Source: Mesorhizobium sp. L2C084A000 (GTDB lineage Bacteria > Pseudomonadota > Alphaproteobacteria > Rhizobiales > Rhizobiaceae). From it: 59,742 nucleotides of DNA. Positions 8,874 through 16,609 of the stretch are shown here, one piece after another; the stretch's first letter is position 1; each line of letters starts with the position of its first letter. The stretch is from contig NZ_AYWX01000012.1 of NCBI RefSeq assembly GCF_000502875.1, positions 23,862 to 83,603 on the forward strand, read 5' to 3'. The position numbers and the translations under genes were made by a program. The notes beneath the pieces were generated by a model that saw only the letters and a list, made by a program, of their open reading frames with translations, ran no database searches and was not told where the DNA came from.

Positions 8874-8889
8874 AGCCCTGGAAAGGGCT
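8874..8889. terminator. Short hairpin between the converging LysR gene and tsf
   Basis: AGCCCT-GGAA-AGGGCT gives a 6-bp stem that overlaps the tsf stop codon and is followed on the plus strand by ATTTCTT. It may serve as a modest terminator for the LysR gene. Confidence 0.35.
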
Positions 8890-9808
8890 ATTTCTTGACC
8901 GCTGCAGCGACTTCCGCGGCGAAATCGGTCTCTTCCTTCTCGATGCCCTCGCCCAGCGCAAAGCGCAGGTAGGCGGTGATCTTGGCCGGCGCACCAATCT
9001 CCTTCTCGGCATCCTTCAGCGCCTTCTCGACAGTGATGTCGGGATTGAGCACGAAGGCCTGCTTCAGGAGCACGACTTCCTCGTAGAACTTGCGCAGACG
9101 GCCCTCGACCATCTTCTCGATGATCGCTTCCGGCTTGCCGGACTGGCGCGCCTGGTCGGAGAAGATCGCCTTCTCGCGTTCGACCGCGGCCGGATCGATC
9201 TGCTCTGCCGTCAGCGCCAGAGGGTTGGTGGCGGCAACATGCATCGCCACCTGGCGGCCAAAGGCGTTGGCGGCATGCTCATTGCCCGTGGTCTCGATCG
9301 CGACCAGCACGCCGAGTTTGCCAAGGCCGTCGGCAACCGCGTTGTGAACGTAGGTAGCGACAGCGCCGTGCGGAACGGTGAGCTTGGCCGAGCGGCGGAA
9401 GCCCATGTTTTCGCCGATGGTGCCGACAGCGTCCTTGATGGTGTCGGCAACCGACTTGTCGGACCCCGGATACTTTGCGGCGGCCACAGCCTCCGTCGTG
9501 CCATAGGCCAGCGCAACCTTGGCAACGTTGGCGACGATTTCCTGAAACGCGGCGTTGCGGGCCACGAAGTCGGTCTCGGAATTGACTTCCACGACGGCAG
9601 CTTCGCGCACGCCATTGTCGACGCCGATCAGACCTTCAGCCGCGGTGCGGCCAGCCTTCTTGTCGGCCTTGGAGATACCCTTCTTGCGCAGCCAGTCGAC
9701 GGCCTCTTCCATGTTGCCGTTGGTCTCGGTCAACGCGGCCTTGCAATCCATCATGCCCGCGCCGGTCAAGTCGCGGAGTTCTTTGACCTGTGCAGCCGAA
9801 ATGCTCAT
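8888..9808 (-). CDS. tsf: Elongation factor Ts
   Basis: EF-Ts regenerates EF-Tu-GTP during translation. The 306-residue protein has the N-terminal UBA-like domain (MSISAAQVKELRDLTGAGMM), the EF-Tu-contacting motif NSETDFVARN and the dimerisation/core domains, with normal family length. It lies 109 bp downstream of rpsB, separated by two stem-loops. Its usual downstream partner pyrH is displaced by an inserted oxidoreductase/LysR cassette. Confidence 0.97.
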   Translation of the reverse strand: MSISAAQVKELRDLTGAGMMDCKAALTETNGNMEEAVDWLRKKGISKADKKAGRTAAEGLIGVDNGVREAAVVEVNSETDFVARNAAFQEIVANVAKVALAYGTTEAVAAAKYPGSDKSVADTIKDAVGTIGENMGFRRSAKLTVPHGAVATYVHNAVADGLGKLGVLVAIETTGNEHAANAFGRQVAMHVAATNPLALTAEQIDPAAVEREKAIFSDQARQSGKPEAIIEKMVEGRLRKFYEEVVLLKQAFVLNPDITVEKALKDAEKEIGAPAKITAYLRFALGEGIEKEETDFAAEVAAAVKK

Positions 9809-9834
9809 TGTCGCCTCTTTGTTTTAAATGCACC

Positions 9835-9863
9835 GACGCACCATCGGTATTCGATGGTGCGTC
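9835..9863 (-). terminator. Stem-loop just upstream of tsf (possible attenuator)
   Basis: GACGCACCATCG and CGATGGTGCGTC form a perfect 12-bp stem with a 5-base loop, ending 26 bp before the tsf start. Placed in the rpsB-tsf junction, it could be an attenuator or processing signal that sets the S2 to EF-Ts ratio. On the transcript it is followed by GGTGCATTT, not a clean U-run. Confidence 0.55.
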
Positions 9864-9892
9864 TGTTTAGCGTGCCAGAATATGAGAAAGAT

Positions 9893-9912
9893 GAAGGCCG
9901 CAACCGGCCTTC
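9893..9912 (-). terminator. Stem-loop directly after rpsB
   Basis: GAAGGCCG-CAAC-CGGCCTTC is an 8-bp perfect stem beginning 5 bp after the rpsB stop, followed on the minus strand by ATCTTTCTCAT. It looks like a partial intrinsic terminator or a 3'-end-stabilising hairpin for rpsB mRNA. Confidence 0.55.
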
Positions 9913-9917
9913 GATTA

Positions 9918-10706
9918 TCAAGCTTCGGGAGCTTCCGACGCCGGGGCCGGAGCCGGGTCGAGCGCGGGTTCGACCGGAGCTTCGACCGAAGCGCCGATGT
10001 CGACGCCGAGCGCGCCCTGCTGGCGGGCGATGCCGTCGATCGCAGCCTTGGCGATCAGGTCGCAATAGAGCTGGATGGCACGGGCCGCGTCGTCATTGCC
10101 GGGGATCGGGAAGTCGATCTTGTCCGGATCGCAGTTCGAATCGATGATGGCGACGACCGGGATGCCGAGGCGCTTGGCCTCGAGGATGGCGATCGCTTCC
10201 TTGTTGGTGTCGATCACGAACATCAGGTCGGGCGTCGAGCCCATGTCCTTGATGCCGCCCAGCGCCTTGTCGAGCTTCTCGCGCTCGCGGTCGAGGTTGA
10301 GGCGTTCCTTCTTGGTCAACCCTTGCGCTTCGCCGGCCAGCATCTCGTCGAGCTTGCGCAGGCGCTGGATCGAGTTCGAGATCGTCTTCCAGTTGGTCAG
10401 CATGCCGCCGAGCCAACGCGAGTTGACATAATACTGAGCCGAACGCTGTGCCGCATCGGCGACGATGTCGGAGGCCTGGCGCTTGGTGCCGACGAACAGC
10501 ACGCGGCCACCTTTGGCAACGGTGTCGGAAACCTGCTTCAGCGCCTGGTGCAGCAAAGGCACCGTCTGCGACAGGTCGATGATGTGGATGTTGTTGCGGG
10601 CGCCATAGATGTAGGGCGCCATCTTCGGGTTCCAGCGGTGGGTCTGGTGGCCGAAGTGAATGCCAGCTTCCAAAAGCTGGCGCATGCTGAAATCAGGCAG
10701 TGCCAT
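9918..10706 (-). CDS. rpsB: 30S ribosomal protein S2
   Basis: S2 is a primary structural protein of the small ribosomal subunit. The 262 residues begin MALPDFSMRQLLEAGIHFGHQTHRWNP and include VNSRWLGGMLTNWKTI and the GIPVVAIIDSNCDP motif. A C-terminal tail rich in Ala, Pro and Glu follows. A strong Shine-Dalgarno (GGAAAGGAA) precedes the ATG. It is the first gene of the minus-strand supercluster and has its own promoter and structured leader (10732-10863). Confidence 0.98.
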   Translation of the reverse strand: MALPDFSMRQLLEAGIHFGHQTHRWNPKMAPYIYGARNNIHIIDLSQTVPLLHQALKQVSDTVAKGGRVLFVGTKRQASDIVADAAQRSAQYYVNSRWLGGMLTNWKTISNSIQRLRKLDEMLAGEAQGLTKKERLNLDREREKLDKALGGIKDMGSTPDLMFVIDTNKEAIAILEAKRLGIPVVAIIDSNCDPDKIDFPIPGNDDAARAIQLYCDLIAKAAIDGIARQQGALGVDIGASVEAPVEPALDPAPAPASEAPEA

Positions 10707-10731
10707 TCAAAGTTCCTTTCCGGTTAGCCTC

Positions 10732-10815
10732 CACGGACACAGGCATTTTTGGACTTTGTCCTCGAACGCCACCGGAGGTTTCAGCCGGATTTCTCCCGGG
10801 CAGACACCAAAGTCC
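10732..10815 (-). promoter_or_regulatory. rpsB mRNA leader with two competing stems (candidate S2 autoregulatory element)
   Basis: In the rpsB leader RNA one 5' segment, CACGGACTTTG, can pair with CAAAGTCC-type sequence (plus-strand arms 10751-10758 and 10808-10815, 8 bp). It can also pair with GTCCGTG further downstream (10732-10738, 7 bp). The two pairings share the GGAC bases and so exclude each other. Small inner stems (CCGGG/CCGG region) lie in between. Feedback control of rpsB by S2 through leader RNA is known in other bacteria. This structure is predicted by eye. Confidence 0.45.
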
Positions 10816-10834
10816 GTGTGTGGAATGAGCGCGC

Positions 10835-10863
10835 ATATAGAGGGGATGCGCGATAAACGCAAG
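10835..10863 (-). promoter_or_regulatory. rpsB promoter
   Basis: CTTGCG and CTATAT are separated by 17 bp on the minus strand, an excellent match to the alphaproteobacterial housekeeping consensus (CTTGAC-N17-CTATAT). The transcript start would be near 10828, leaving a leader of about 120 nt before the rpsB ATG. Confidence 0.7.
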
Positions 10864-10909
10864 CGCCGCAGGATCCGTGGTGTTGCGTGCGACGATCCGC
10901 GCCCTGCTG

Positions 10910-11188
10910 TCAGCGCTTGACCTTGCCGTTCGGCACCCGCACCCGCCGGAAGACCGCGACGATCTCCTCGCGGCTGCATTCGATAGCGCCGAGCCGCACC
11001 GCACGATCACGCTCGAAGCCCGTTATGTCATAATGCGGCGCCGAAGTCTTGGGCGGTCCCTGGTACGATGAACGCTTGACGCCGAGCCGGGCGGCAAAGC
11101 GATGCAACTCGTCGGTGTCGTCGGCCAACAGATGGCACCAGCGATGGCCGGCCCAGTTCCAGATCGCTGCGTCGACATAGACTGCCAT
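10910..11188 (-). CDS. DUF4031 domain-containing protein
   Basis: This 92-residue protein matches the DUF4031 pattern throughout. It has an N-terminal MAVYVDAAIWNWAGHRWCHL, an acidic helix (ADDTDELHRFAARLG) and the invariant-looking QGPPKTSAPHYDIT block. No biochemical role is established for the family. It is transcribed in the same direction as rpsB, starting about 280 bp upstream of the rpsB promoter, and ends inside that promoter's upstream region. It follows the acyltransferase-like gene by 43 bp and may share its mRNA. Confidence 0.8.
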   Translation of the reverse strand: MAVYVDAAIWNWAGHRWCHLLADDTDELHRFAARLGVKRSSYQGPPKTSAPHYDITGFERDRAVRLGAIECSREEIVAVFRRVRVPNGKVKR

Positions 11189-11231
11189 GAGGCTTGCCGT
11201 ATTCCTTCATCTTGCGCCGACAGGCACTCGT

Positions 11232-12608
11232 CTAGCGATGATAGAAGGGATTCGGATAGAAAATGAAGCCGCCGCCGGCCTCGACTTCAGCCACGGTGCT
11301 GGTCATTGTGTCCTGCATGCGACGATGCAACTCGGCAACCGCATCGTCGATCGAGCCGGCATACTCATGCAGGCCCAGCGCCTCCGGCGCCCGGATATGG
11401 GCGCAACGCGGTCCGGCCGGCTGCGGAATGAACCGGTTGATCGTGTCACGCAGTCCGCCCCGGCAATAGTCGTTGCGGACCCGCTTCAGATGTTCGGCGA
11501 TCTCTTCCAGGCTGATGCGCGGGTTGGCCGCGGCCCAGGGCCCGACGCGTTGCAGCCTCTGAATCGTGTCGGCGAGCGCGCGGACCTGCTTTCGGCCTTC
11601 CGCATCGCCACTGTTTTCGCGCTGCCAACGACGCGCCCGCCGCAGAAGTTCGGTTGCGTCGGTGACATCAGTGTCGGGCGAGATGCTTTCGCCGAGTCGG
11701 CGGCCGAGTTCAGCAACCAATGCCTGCTGACGCTCGGTATAGGTTGCGCCTTCGTCGGATGGCATGCCCGATGCTGCTTCATCGCGGGCCAGCAGCGTCG
11801 AATAGACATGGTGGATGCGCTGCGGCAGCGTGTCGGTCGCAAGGCGTTCTATTTTCAGGCTTTTCTCGACATAGGCGCATTCCTTCGCCAGCGCCGCTTC
11901 GACATTCCCGGTGAAGGCCAGCTTCCAGACGACTGGCGCGATCCAGACCTTGAAATCCGGATCCGTGGCCCGGCCGCGCTTGAGGGCCTCGAGCCCCATC
12001 TCGACGGCACCCGGCAGCAAAGGCGCAACGACATTGGCATGCCAGCCGACGCCGCCTTCGGGATGCAGCAGCACGCCATGGCCTTTCAAGGCCCAGGCGA
12101 TCGAGTGTTCCTTGGCTGCCCCGCTGTTGCCCGGAATCTGGGCGATCAGATTGTTGGCCAGCCAGAACTTCTGCATCAGCCGGCCAAGGCCGTTGACGAC
12201 ACCGTTGGTTGCCCATGAGGCCGTGAGCGGGCTGACCTGCGACACAATCTCCTTGTCGATCATCCAGTCGGTGAAGAACTCGGGATGATTGGGCGTGATG
12301 AAGGTCGCCTTCCCTGCCCCGCAACTGGCCTTCAGCCGCTCAAGATCGGCGTCGGGAAAGTCGATATGGCGGACATTGGCGACGCCGCGAAGACCGGCCA
12401 GGCGATTGAACGGCAACAGATCCCGAAATCCGGGAATGCCGCGCAGCATGACGATCCGGTTGACGGATGTCATGGCCCTGATCAGTGCCGGGTTGGGCCG
12501 CGGCGCGACGAATGTATCGATCCTGCTCAAGCTGATCCCCCTCGCGCCTGGACGCTGGGAGAGGTTGAGAGACGATTGCGGCACGTTCAAGTCGATCGCA
12601 ACGACCAC
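11232..12608 (-). CDS. PlsC-like acyltransferase-domain protein
   Basis: The 458-residue open frame has acyltransferase hallmarks: ITPNHPEFFTDW (an NHx4D catalytic block at about residues 95-106) and LLHPEGGVGWH (the PEG block, about 175-185). It therefore resembles glycerolphosphate acyltransferases that acylate phospholipid precursors. The C-terminal half is helical and unassigned. The longest frame starts at a GTG (12608) without a clear ribosome site. An ATG at 12473 (MTSVNRIVML) is an alternative that would still keep the catalytic motifs. Substrate unknown. Confidence 0.7.
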   Translation of the reverse strand: MVVAIDLNVPQSSLNLSQRPGARGISLSRIDTFVAPRPNPALIRAMTSVNRIVMLRGIPGFRDLLPFNRLAGLRGVANVRHIDFPDADLERLKASCGAGKATFITPNHPEFFTDWMIDKEIVSQVSPLTASWATNGVVNGLGRLMQKFWLANNLIAQIPGNSGAAKEHSIAWALKGHGVLLHPEGGVGWHANVVAPLLPGAVEMGLEALKRGRATDPDFKVWIAPVVWKLAFTGNVEAALAKECAYVEKSLKIERLATDTLPQRIHHVYSTLLARDEAASGMPSDEGATYTERQQALVAELGRRLGESISPDTDVTDATELLRRARRWQRENSGDAEGRKQVRALADTIQRLQRVGPWAAANPRISLEEIAEHLKRVRNDYCRGGLRDTINRFIPQPAGPRCAHIRAPEALGLHEYAGSIDDAVAELHRRMQDTMTSTVAEVEAGGGFIFYPNPFYHR

Positions 12609-12643
12609 GCCGTGTCGTGGTAAATCAACTGCCTAGACCGGCA

Positions 12644-13471
12644 CTATTTGGCGGGGCAGGGTTTCGTCTGGTCGAACAGCGACAGGTTGACCAGCTTGCC
12701 GGTCATCGAGAAGTCGCCATAGTCCATGACGAGATCGCGGGTGATGCCGTTCTCATGCAGCTTGAAGCTGATACGGTATTCCGGCACCTCTTCGCCCGTC
12801 TTGTTGGTGTCGTCGAAATAGGCGATGTCGACCGGCCAGTATTTGTCCGTGGCGAGCTTTGCCAGTGCCGAAGCTTCCGGGTCGGCCTTGTCGGCATCGG
12901 TTTTCTTGCCGACCACGACAGTGGTGGTCATCACCTTGTTGGCGTCTTCGGAACCGTCGAACAGGTTCGTTTCGTAAAAATTCTCGCCTTTTTCGGCCTT
13001 GCCGATCAGCTCGACCAGGTGCTGGGTCGGAAATTGGGTTGTCGCCAGCTCGACGCTGTTCTTTTCAGGCTTGTCGATGTCGACCTTCAGGCCCTTGGTC
13101 TCTTTCGTGGCGATGCCCTTGACCTCCTTGTCGAGATTCTGGTCGACGAAGGATTTTGTCACGAACGAAAAAGTCTTGCCTTCGGCGTCCTCGAAAGTGG
13201 TCGTCTGCTGGTCGGTCAACCTGGTGTTGTCGGCGGTGACGATCTGGGTGACGAAGCGGAATTTCACCGTATAGCCTTCGCAGGCCGAGCCATTGAACTC
13301 ATAGACCATGCGGCCGGATATGCCCGTGATGCCGGACTGATCGGAAGCCTTTTTCAGGGTAAGATCGTAGACGGCGCGGTGGGCTTGCAGCGCCGGCGCG
13401 GCAAAGGCAGGGCCTATCGAGAGGGCTCCCGACAACAGGACGGCATGGAATGCGAGGCGCGTTGCGCGCAT
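12644..13471 (-). CDS. eipB: Cell envelope integrity protein EipB (DUF1849)
   Basis: EipB is a periplasmic protein that maintains envelope integrity in Brucella, adopting a beta-spiral fold held by a conserved disulfide. The 275 residues start with a clear signal peptide (MRATRLAFHAVLLSGALSIG...AFA). They then show YDLTLKKASDQSGITGISGRM, a cysteine in GSACEGYT and a second cysteine near the end (QTKPCPAK), consistent with that disulfide. The family match is by pattern. The gene is divergent from ridA and just upstream of the acyltransferase-like gene. Confidence 0.8.
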   Translation of the reverse strand: MRATRLAFHAVLLSGALSIGPAFAAPALQAHRAVYDLTLKKASDQSGITGISGRMVYEFNGSACEGYTVKFRFVTQIVTADNTRLTDQQTTTFEDAEGKTFSFVTKSFVDQNLDKEVKGIATKETKGLKVDIDKPEKNSVELATTQFPTQHLVELIGKAEKGENFYETNLFDGSEDANKVMTTTVVVGKKTDADKADPEASALAKLATDKYWPVDIAYFDDTNKTGEEVPEYRISFKLHENGITRDLVMDYGDFSMTGKLVNLSLFDQTKPCPAK

Positions 13472-13609
13472 GAGGTACTCCGATCGTCGCGACTGATGGC
13501 AGGCCGCAGGGAAAGATGGTCCAGCTTAAAAAAAGTCGTGGCGGAAGCGAGGCAAAAATAGCAATTTCGGCCCGGCCGGCGCGGCGTCACCAAGCAATAG
13601 GGAAATACC

Positions 13610-14074
13610 ATGAGTGAAACAATCGAAAAGCGGCTAAGTGATCTGGGTGTGACGCTTCCCGTCGCCGCCGCGCCCGCCGCCAACTACGTGCCCTATTGCC
13701 GGACCGGCAATCTGCTGTTCACCGCCGGGCAATTGCCGCTCAAGGACGGCAAGCTGCAGGCGAGCGGGCTGTTAGGTCGCGATCTGGATACGGCAGGCGG
13801 CAAGGACGCGGCAAAATACTGCGCGATCAACATCCTGGCGCAGGCCAAGGCAGCACTCGGCGACCTCGAGAAGATTAGCCGTCTGGTGAAGATCACCGTT
13901 TTCGTCGCCTCGGCACCTGAGTTCGTCGAGCAGCATCTGGTTGCCAACGGCGCCTCCGATTTCCTGGTGGCGGCCCTTGGCGAACGTGGCAAGCATGCGC
14001 GCTCCGCCGTCGGCACCGCCTGCCTGCCGCTTAATGCCGCAGTGGAAATCGAAGCCGTCTTCGAAATCGAATGA
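13610..14074 (+). CDS. RidA family protein (enamine/imine deaminase-like)
   Basis: RidA/YjgF proteins hydrolyse reactive enamines and imines produced by PLP enzymes. The 154-residue protein is a little longer than E. coli RidA. It has the strand/helix pattern GNLLFTAGQLPLKDG, RLVKITVFVASAPEF and the closing block HARSAVGTACLPLNAAVEIE. In that block the Arg and Glu match the substrate-binding positions of the family. AGGGAAAT precedes the ATG. The downstream phosphodiesterase gene is so close that the two are surely co-transcribed. Confidence 0.9.
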   Translation: MSETIEKRLSDLGVTLPVAAAPAANYVPYCRTGNLLFTAGQLPLKDGKLQASGLLGRDLDTAGGKDAAKYCAINILAQAKAALGDLEKISRLVKITVFVASAPEFVEQHLVANGASDFLVAALGERGKHARSAVGTACLPLNAAVEIEAVFEIE

Positions 14075-14088
14075 GCCAGGGGATAGAT

Positions 14089-14817
14089 ATGACCGACCTA
14101 TCCTGGCTGACCGCCCGGCCCGTCGCCCATCGCGGCTTCCACGACATGAACAAGACGCGCTGGGAAAACACGCTGTCGGCCTTCGCCGCGGCCGCCGAGC
14201 GCGGCTATGCCATCGAATGCGACGTGCACCTGTCGTCCGACCGTGTTCCCGTCATCATCCATGACGGCGATCTCAAGCGCCTGACCGGCCAGGATGGTTT
14301 CGTCTGGCAGCGTACCGCAGCTGAACTCGCGGCGCTCAGGGTCGGTGGCACGGCGGACCATGTGCCGACGCTGCAGGAAGCGCTCGACCTGGTGAACGGC
14401 CGCGTGCCATTGGTGGTCGAGTTGAAAGGCACGCCCGGCTATGACGAAGGCCTGGTGGCAAGCGTCGGCAAGATGCTCAAGCGCTACAAGGGCAAAGCGG
14501 CGATCATGTCGTTCGACCACTGGCTGGTCCGCGATTTTCCGAAGGACGCGCCGGGTATCCCAGGGGGGCTCACCGCCTACGGCAAGGACGTCGGGTTGAT
14601 CGAGGCGCATTTCGCCATGCTGGCGCATGAGATCGCCTTCACCTCCTACGCCGCCGGCGACCTGCCGAACCCATTTGTCAGCTTCGTGCGTGAAAGGCTG
14701 AAAATGCCTGTTATCACCTGGACGGTGCATGACCAGCCGGCGGTCGACCTGACCTTCAGATATGCCGACCAGATGACGTTCGAAGGGTTCGAACCCGATC
14801 TGGTCAAAGTCGCCTGA
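14089..14817 (+). CDS. Glycerophosphodiester phosphodiesterase family protein
   Basis: This TIM-barrel enzyme hydrolyses glycerophosphodiesters to glycerol-3-phosphate and an alcohol. Catalytic and metal motifs are visible: PVAHRGFHD (His), WENTLSAF and IECDVHLSSD (Glu, Asp), and VIIHDGDLKRLTG (His). The frame is open from an ATG at 14071 that overlaps the ridA stop by 4 bases. AGGGG lies 6 bases before the ATG at 14089, which gives the more standard start MTDLSWLTARPVAHRG and 242 residues. There is no signal peptide, so it is cytoplasmic. Confidence 0.9.
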   Translation: MTDLSWLTARPVAHRGFHDMNKTRWENTLSAFAAAAERGYAIECDVHLSSDRVPVIIHDGDLKRLTGQDGFVWQRTAAELAALRVGGTADHVPTLQEALDLVNGRVPLVVELKGTPGYDEGLVASVGKMLKRYKGKAAIMSFDHWLVRDFPKDAPGIPGGLTAYGKDVGLIEAHFAMLAHEIAFTSYAAGDLPNPFVSFVRERLKMPVITWTVHDQPAVDLTFRYADQMTFEGFEPDLVKVA

Positions 14818-14867
14818 GTGTCTGAAACGTGACTTGTACCAGGCCGGACGGAGCTTAAATAAGCCTC

Positions 14868-16082
14868 ATGGATCAGGGCGACGAGGGTGACGGACAAACG
14901 GCCAATGCGGACTATTCGATCCGCGTCGCCGCGGGCATCGGCGCCTTCACCTGTGATGAATGGAACGGCTTTGCCGGAACTGCGCGCGGAGATTCAGAAA
15001 CCAGTTACAATCCTTTGGTTTCCTTCGCTTTTCTAAGTGCGCTCGAAGATTCTGGATGCGCCGTGCGGCGTACCGGCTGGCAGGGCCATCACCTCAGGCT
15101 GGAGGACGGGCAAGGCAGATTGCTGGGCGCGGTGCCCTGTTATCTCAAATCGCACAGCCAGGGCGAATATGTGTTCGATCATGGCTGGTCGGATGCCTTC
15201 GAGCGCGCCGGCGGCCGTTACTACCCCAAACTGCAAAGTGCCGTGCCGTTCTCCCCGGTCACCGGCCCTCGCCTGCTGGTCAGCAAAGGCGAGGACAGCG
15301 CCAAAGTAAAGGCCGGTCTCGTGGCGGGCCTGAAGGCGGTGACGCAAAAACTCGGCGTCTCTTCCGCGCATGTCACCTTCGCGCAAGAGAGCGATGTGGA
15401 GGTGCTGGAAGCGGCAGGCTTCCTGCACCGCACCGACCAGCAATTCCATTTCTTCAACGAAGGCTTTTCGACCTATGACGACTTCCTCGCCACCCTTGCC
15501 TCGCGCAAGCGAAAGGCGATGAAGAAGGAAAGGCGTGAAGCGCTTGCCCCAGGCATTTCGATCGACCGGCTGGCCGGCAAGGACCTCACGGAGAAGGCCT
15601 GGGACGATTTCTTCGCCTTCTACATGGACACCGGCAGCCGCAAATGGGGTCGGCCCTATCTCAACCGTCAATTCTTTTCGCTGATCGGCGAACGCATGGC
15701 CGACGACATCCTGCTGGTGATGGCGAGGCGCAACGGGCGATACATTGCCGGGGCCATCAATTTCATCGGCTCCGACGCACTCTATGGCCGCAACTGGGGC
15801 TGTATCGAGGACCATCCCTTCCTGCATTTCGAGGTCTGCTATCACCAAGCGATCGACTTCGCCATCGAGCGCAAGCTGAAGGTGGTGGAGGCGGGCGCGC
15901 AGGGCGAGCACAAGCTGGCGCGCGGCTACCGGCCGGTGACCATGCATTCCGCGCACTACATTGCACACCCAGGCCTGCGCAATGCCGTCGCCGATTATCT
16001 CAAGCGTGAACGCCACGAGGTGGAGCGGATGAGCGAATATCTCGAGGGGCACACCCCGTTCCGCAAGGATTTAGAAGAGTAG
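14868..16082 (+). CDS. GNAT/FemAB-like N-acyltransferase (DUF482)
   Basis: This 404-residue protein belongs to the DUF482 group of double-GNAT-fold proteins. Landmarks are YNPLVSFAFLSALEDSG near residue 45, GAVPCYLKSHSQGEYVFDHG, and the C-terminal fold ending GCIEDHPFLHFEVCYHQAID and VEAGAQGEHKLARGY. The fold relates to FemX/LFTR-type transferases that use aminoacyl-tRNA or acyl-CoA. The actual donor and acceptor are unknown. It starts 50 bp after the phosphodiesterase gene in the same direction. Confidence 0.85.
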   Translation: MDQGDEGDGQTANADYSIRVAAGIGAFTCDEWNGFAGTARGDSETSYNPLVSFAFLSALEDSGCAVRRTGWQGHHLRLEDGQGRLLGAVPCYLKSHSQGEYVFDHGWSDAFERAGGRYYPKLQSAVPFSPVTGPRLLVSKGEDSAKVKAGLVAGLKAVTQKLGVSSAHVTFAQESDVEVLEAAGFLHRTDQQFHFFNEGFSTYDDFLATLASRKRKAMKKERREALAPGISIDRLAGKDLTEKAWDDFFAFYMDTGSRKWGRPYLNRQFFSLIGERMADDILLVMARRNGRYIAGAINFIGSDALYGRNWGCIEDHPFLHFEVCYHQAIDFAIERKLKVVEAGAQGEHKLARGYRPVTMHSAHYIAHPGLRNAVADYLKRERHEVERMSEYLEGHTPFRKDLEE

Positions 16083-16172
16083 CGACCGGCTGCCCGGAGG
16101 GGCAGGGTCGACGATCGCCTTGCCGACTTTCGACGGCTTCGCTACACGAAAGTCACAATCCGGAGCATTGCC

Positions 16173-16607
16173 ATGGCTGAAACCGCCTATGACACCGACA
16201 ACATTTTCGCGAAAATCCTGCGCGGCGAAATTCCCTCGCACCGCGTCTACGAGGACGATGCGTTCATAGCCTTCATGGATGTGATGCCGCAGGGGCCAGG
16301 CCATACGCTCGTGGTGCCGAAGGTGCCGTCGCGCAACCTGCTTGACGCCGATCCGTCGATTTTCGGTCCGCTTTTCACGGTCGTTCAGAGGATAGCACAG
16401 GCGGTAAAAAAGGCCTTCAGTGCCGACGGCGTCACCGTCATGCAGTTCAACGAGCCGGCCTCGGGGCAGACCGTGTACCACCTGCATGTGCATGTGATCC
16501 CGCGCTTCAACGGCGTCCCGCTGAAGCCGCACACGGGCGAGATGGAGAAGCCGGAGGTGTTGGCCGAAAACGCCGGTGAGATACGGGCGGCGCTGACGAC
16601 GAATTGA
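16173..16607 (+). CDS. HIT family protein (histidine triad hydrolase)
   Basis: The HIT family hydrolyses nucleoside phosphoramidates and dinucleotides such as AMP-lysine or ApnA. The 144 residues contain the N-terminal IFAKILRGEIPSHRVYEDD and the catalytic histidine triad YHLHVHVIPRF (about residues 108-118). Length and motifs are standard. It is the last plus-strand gene of this group and converges with the PAP2 gene, with the stops 2 bp apart. Confidence 0.93.
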   Translation: MAETAYDTDNIFAKILRGEIPSHRVYEDDAFIAFMDVMPQGPGHTLVVPKVPSRNLLDADPSIFGPLFTVVQRIAQAVKKAFSADGVTVMQFNEPASGQTVYHLHVHVIPRFNGVPLKPHTGEMEKPEVLAENAGEIRAALTTN

Positions 16608-16609
16608 CG

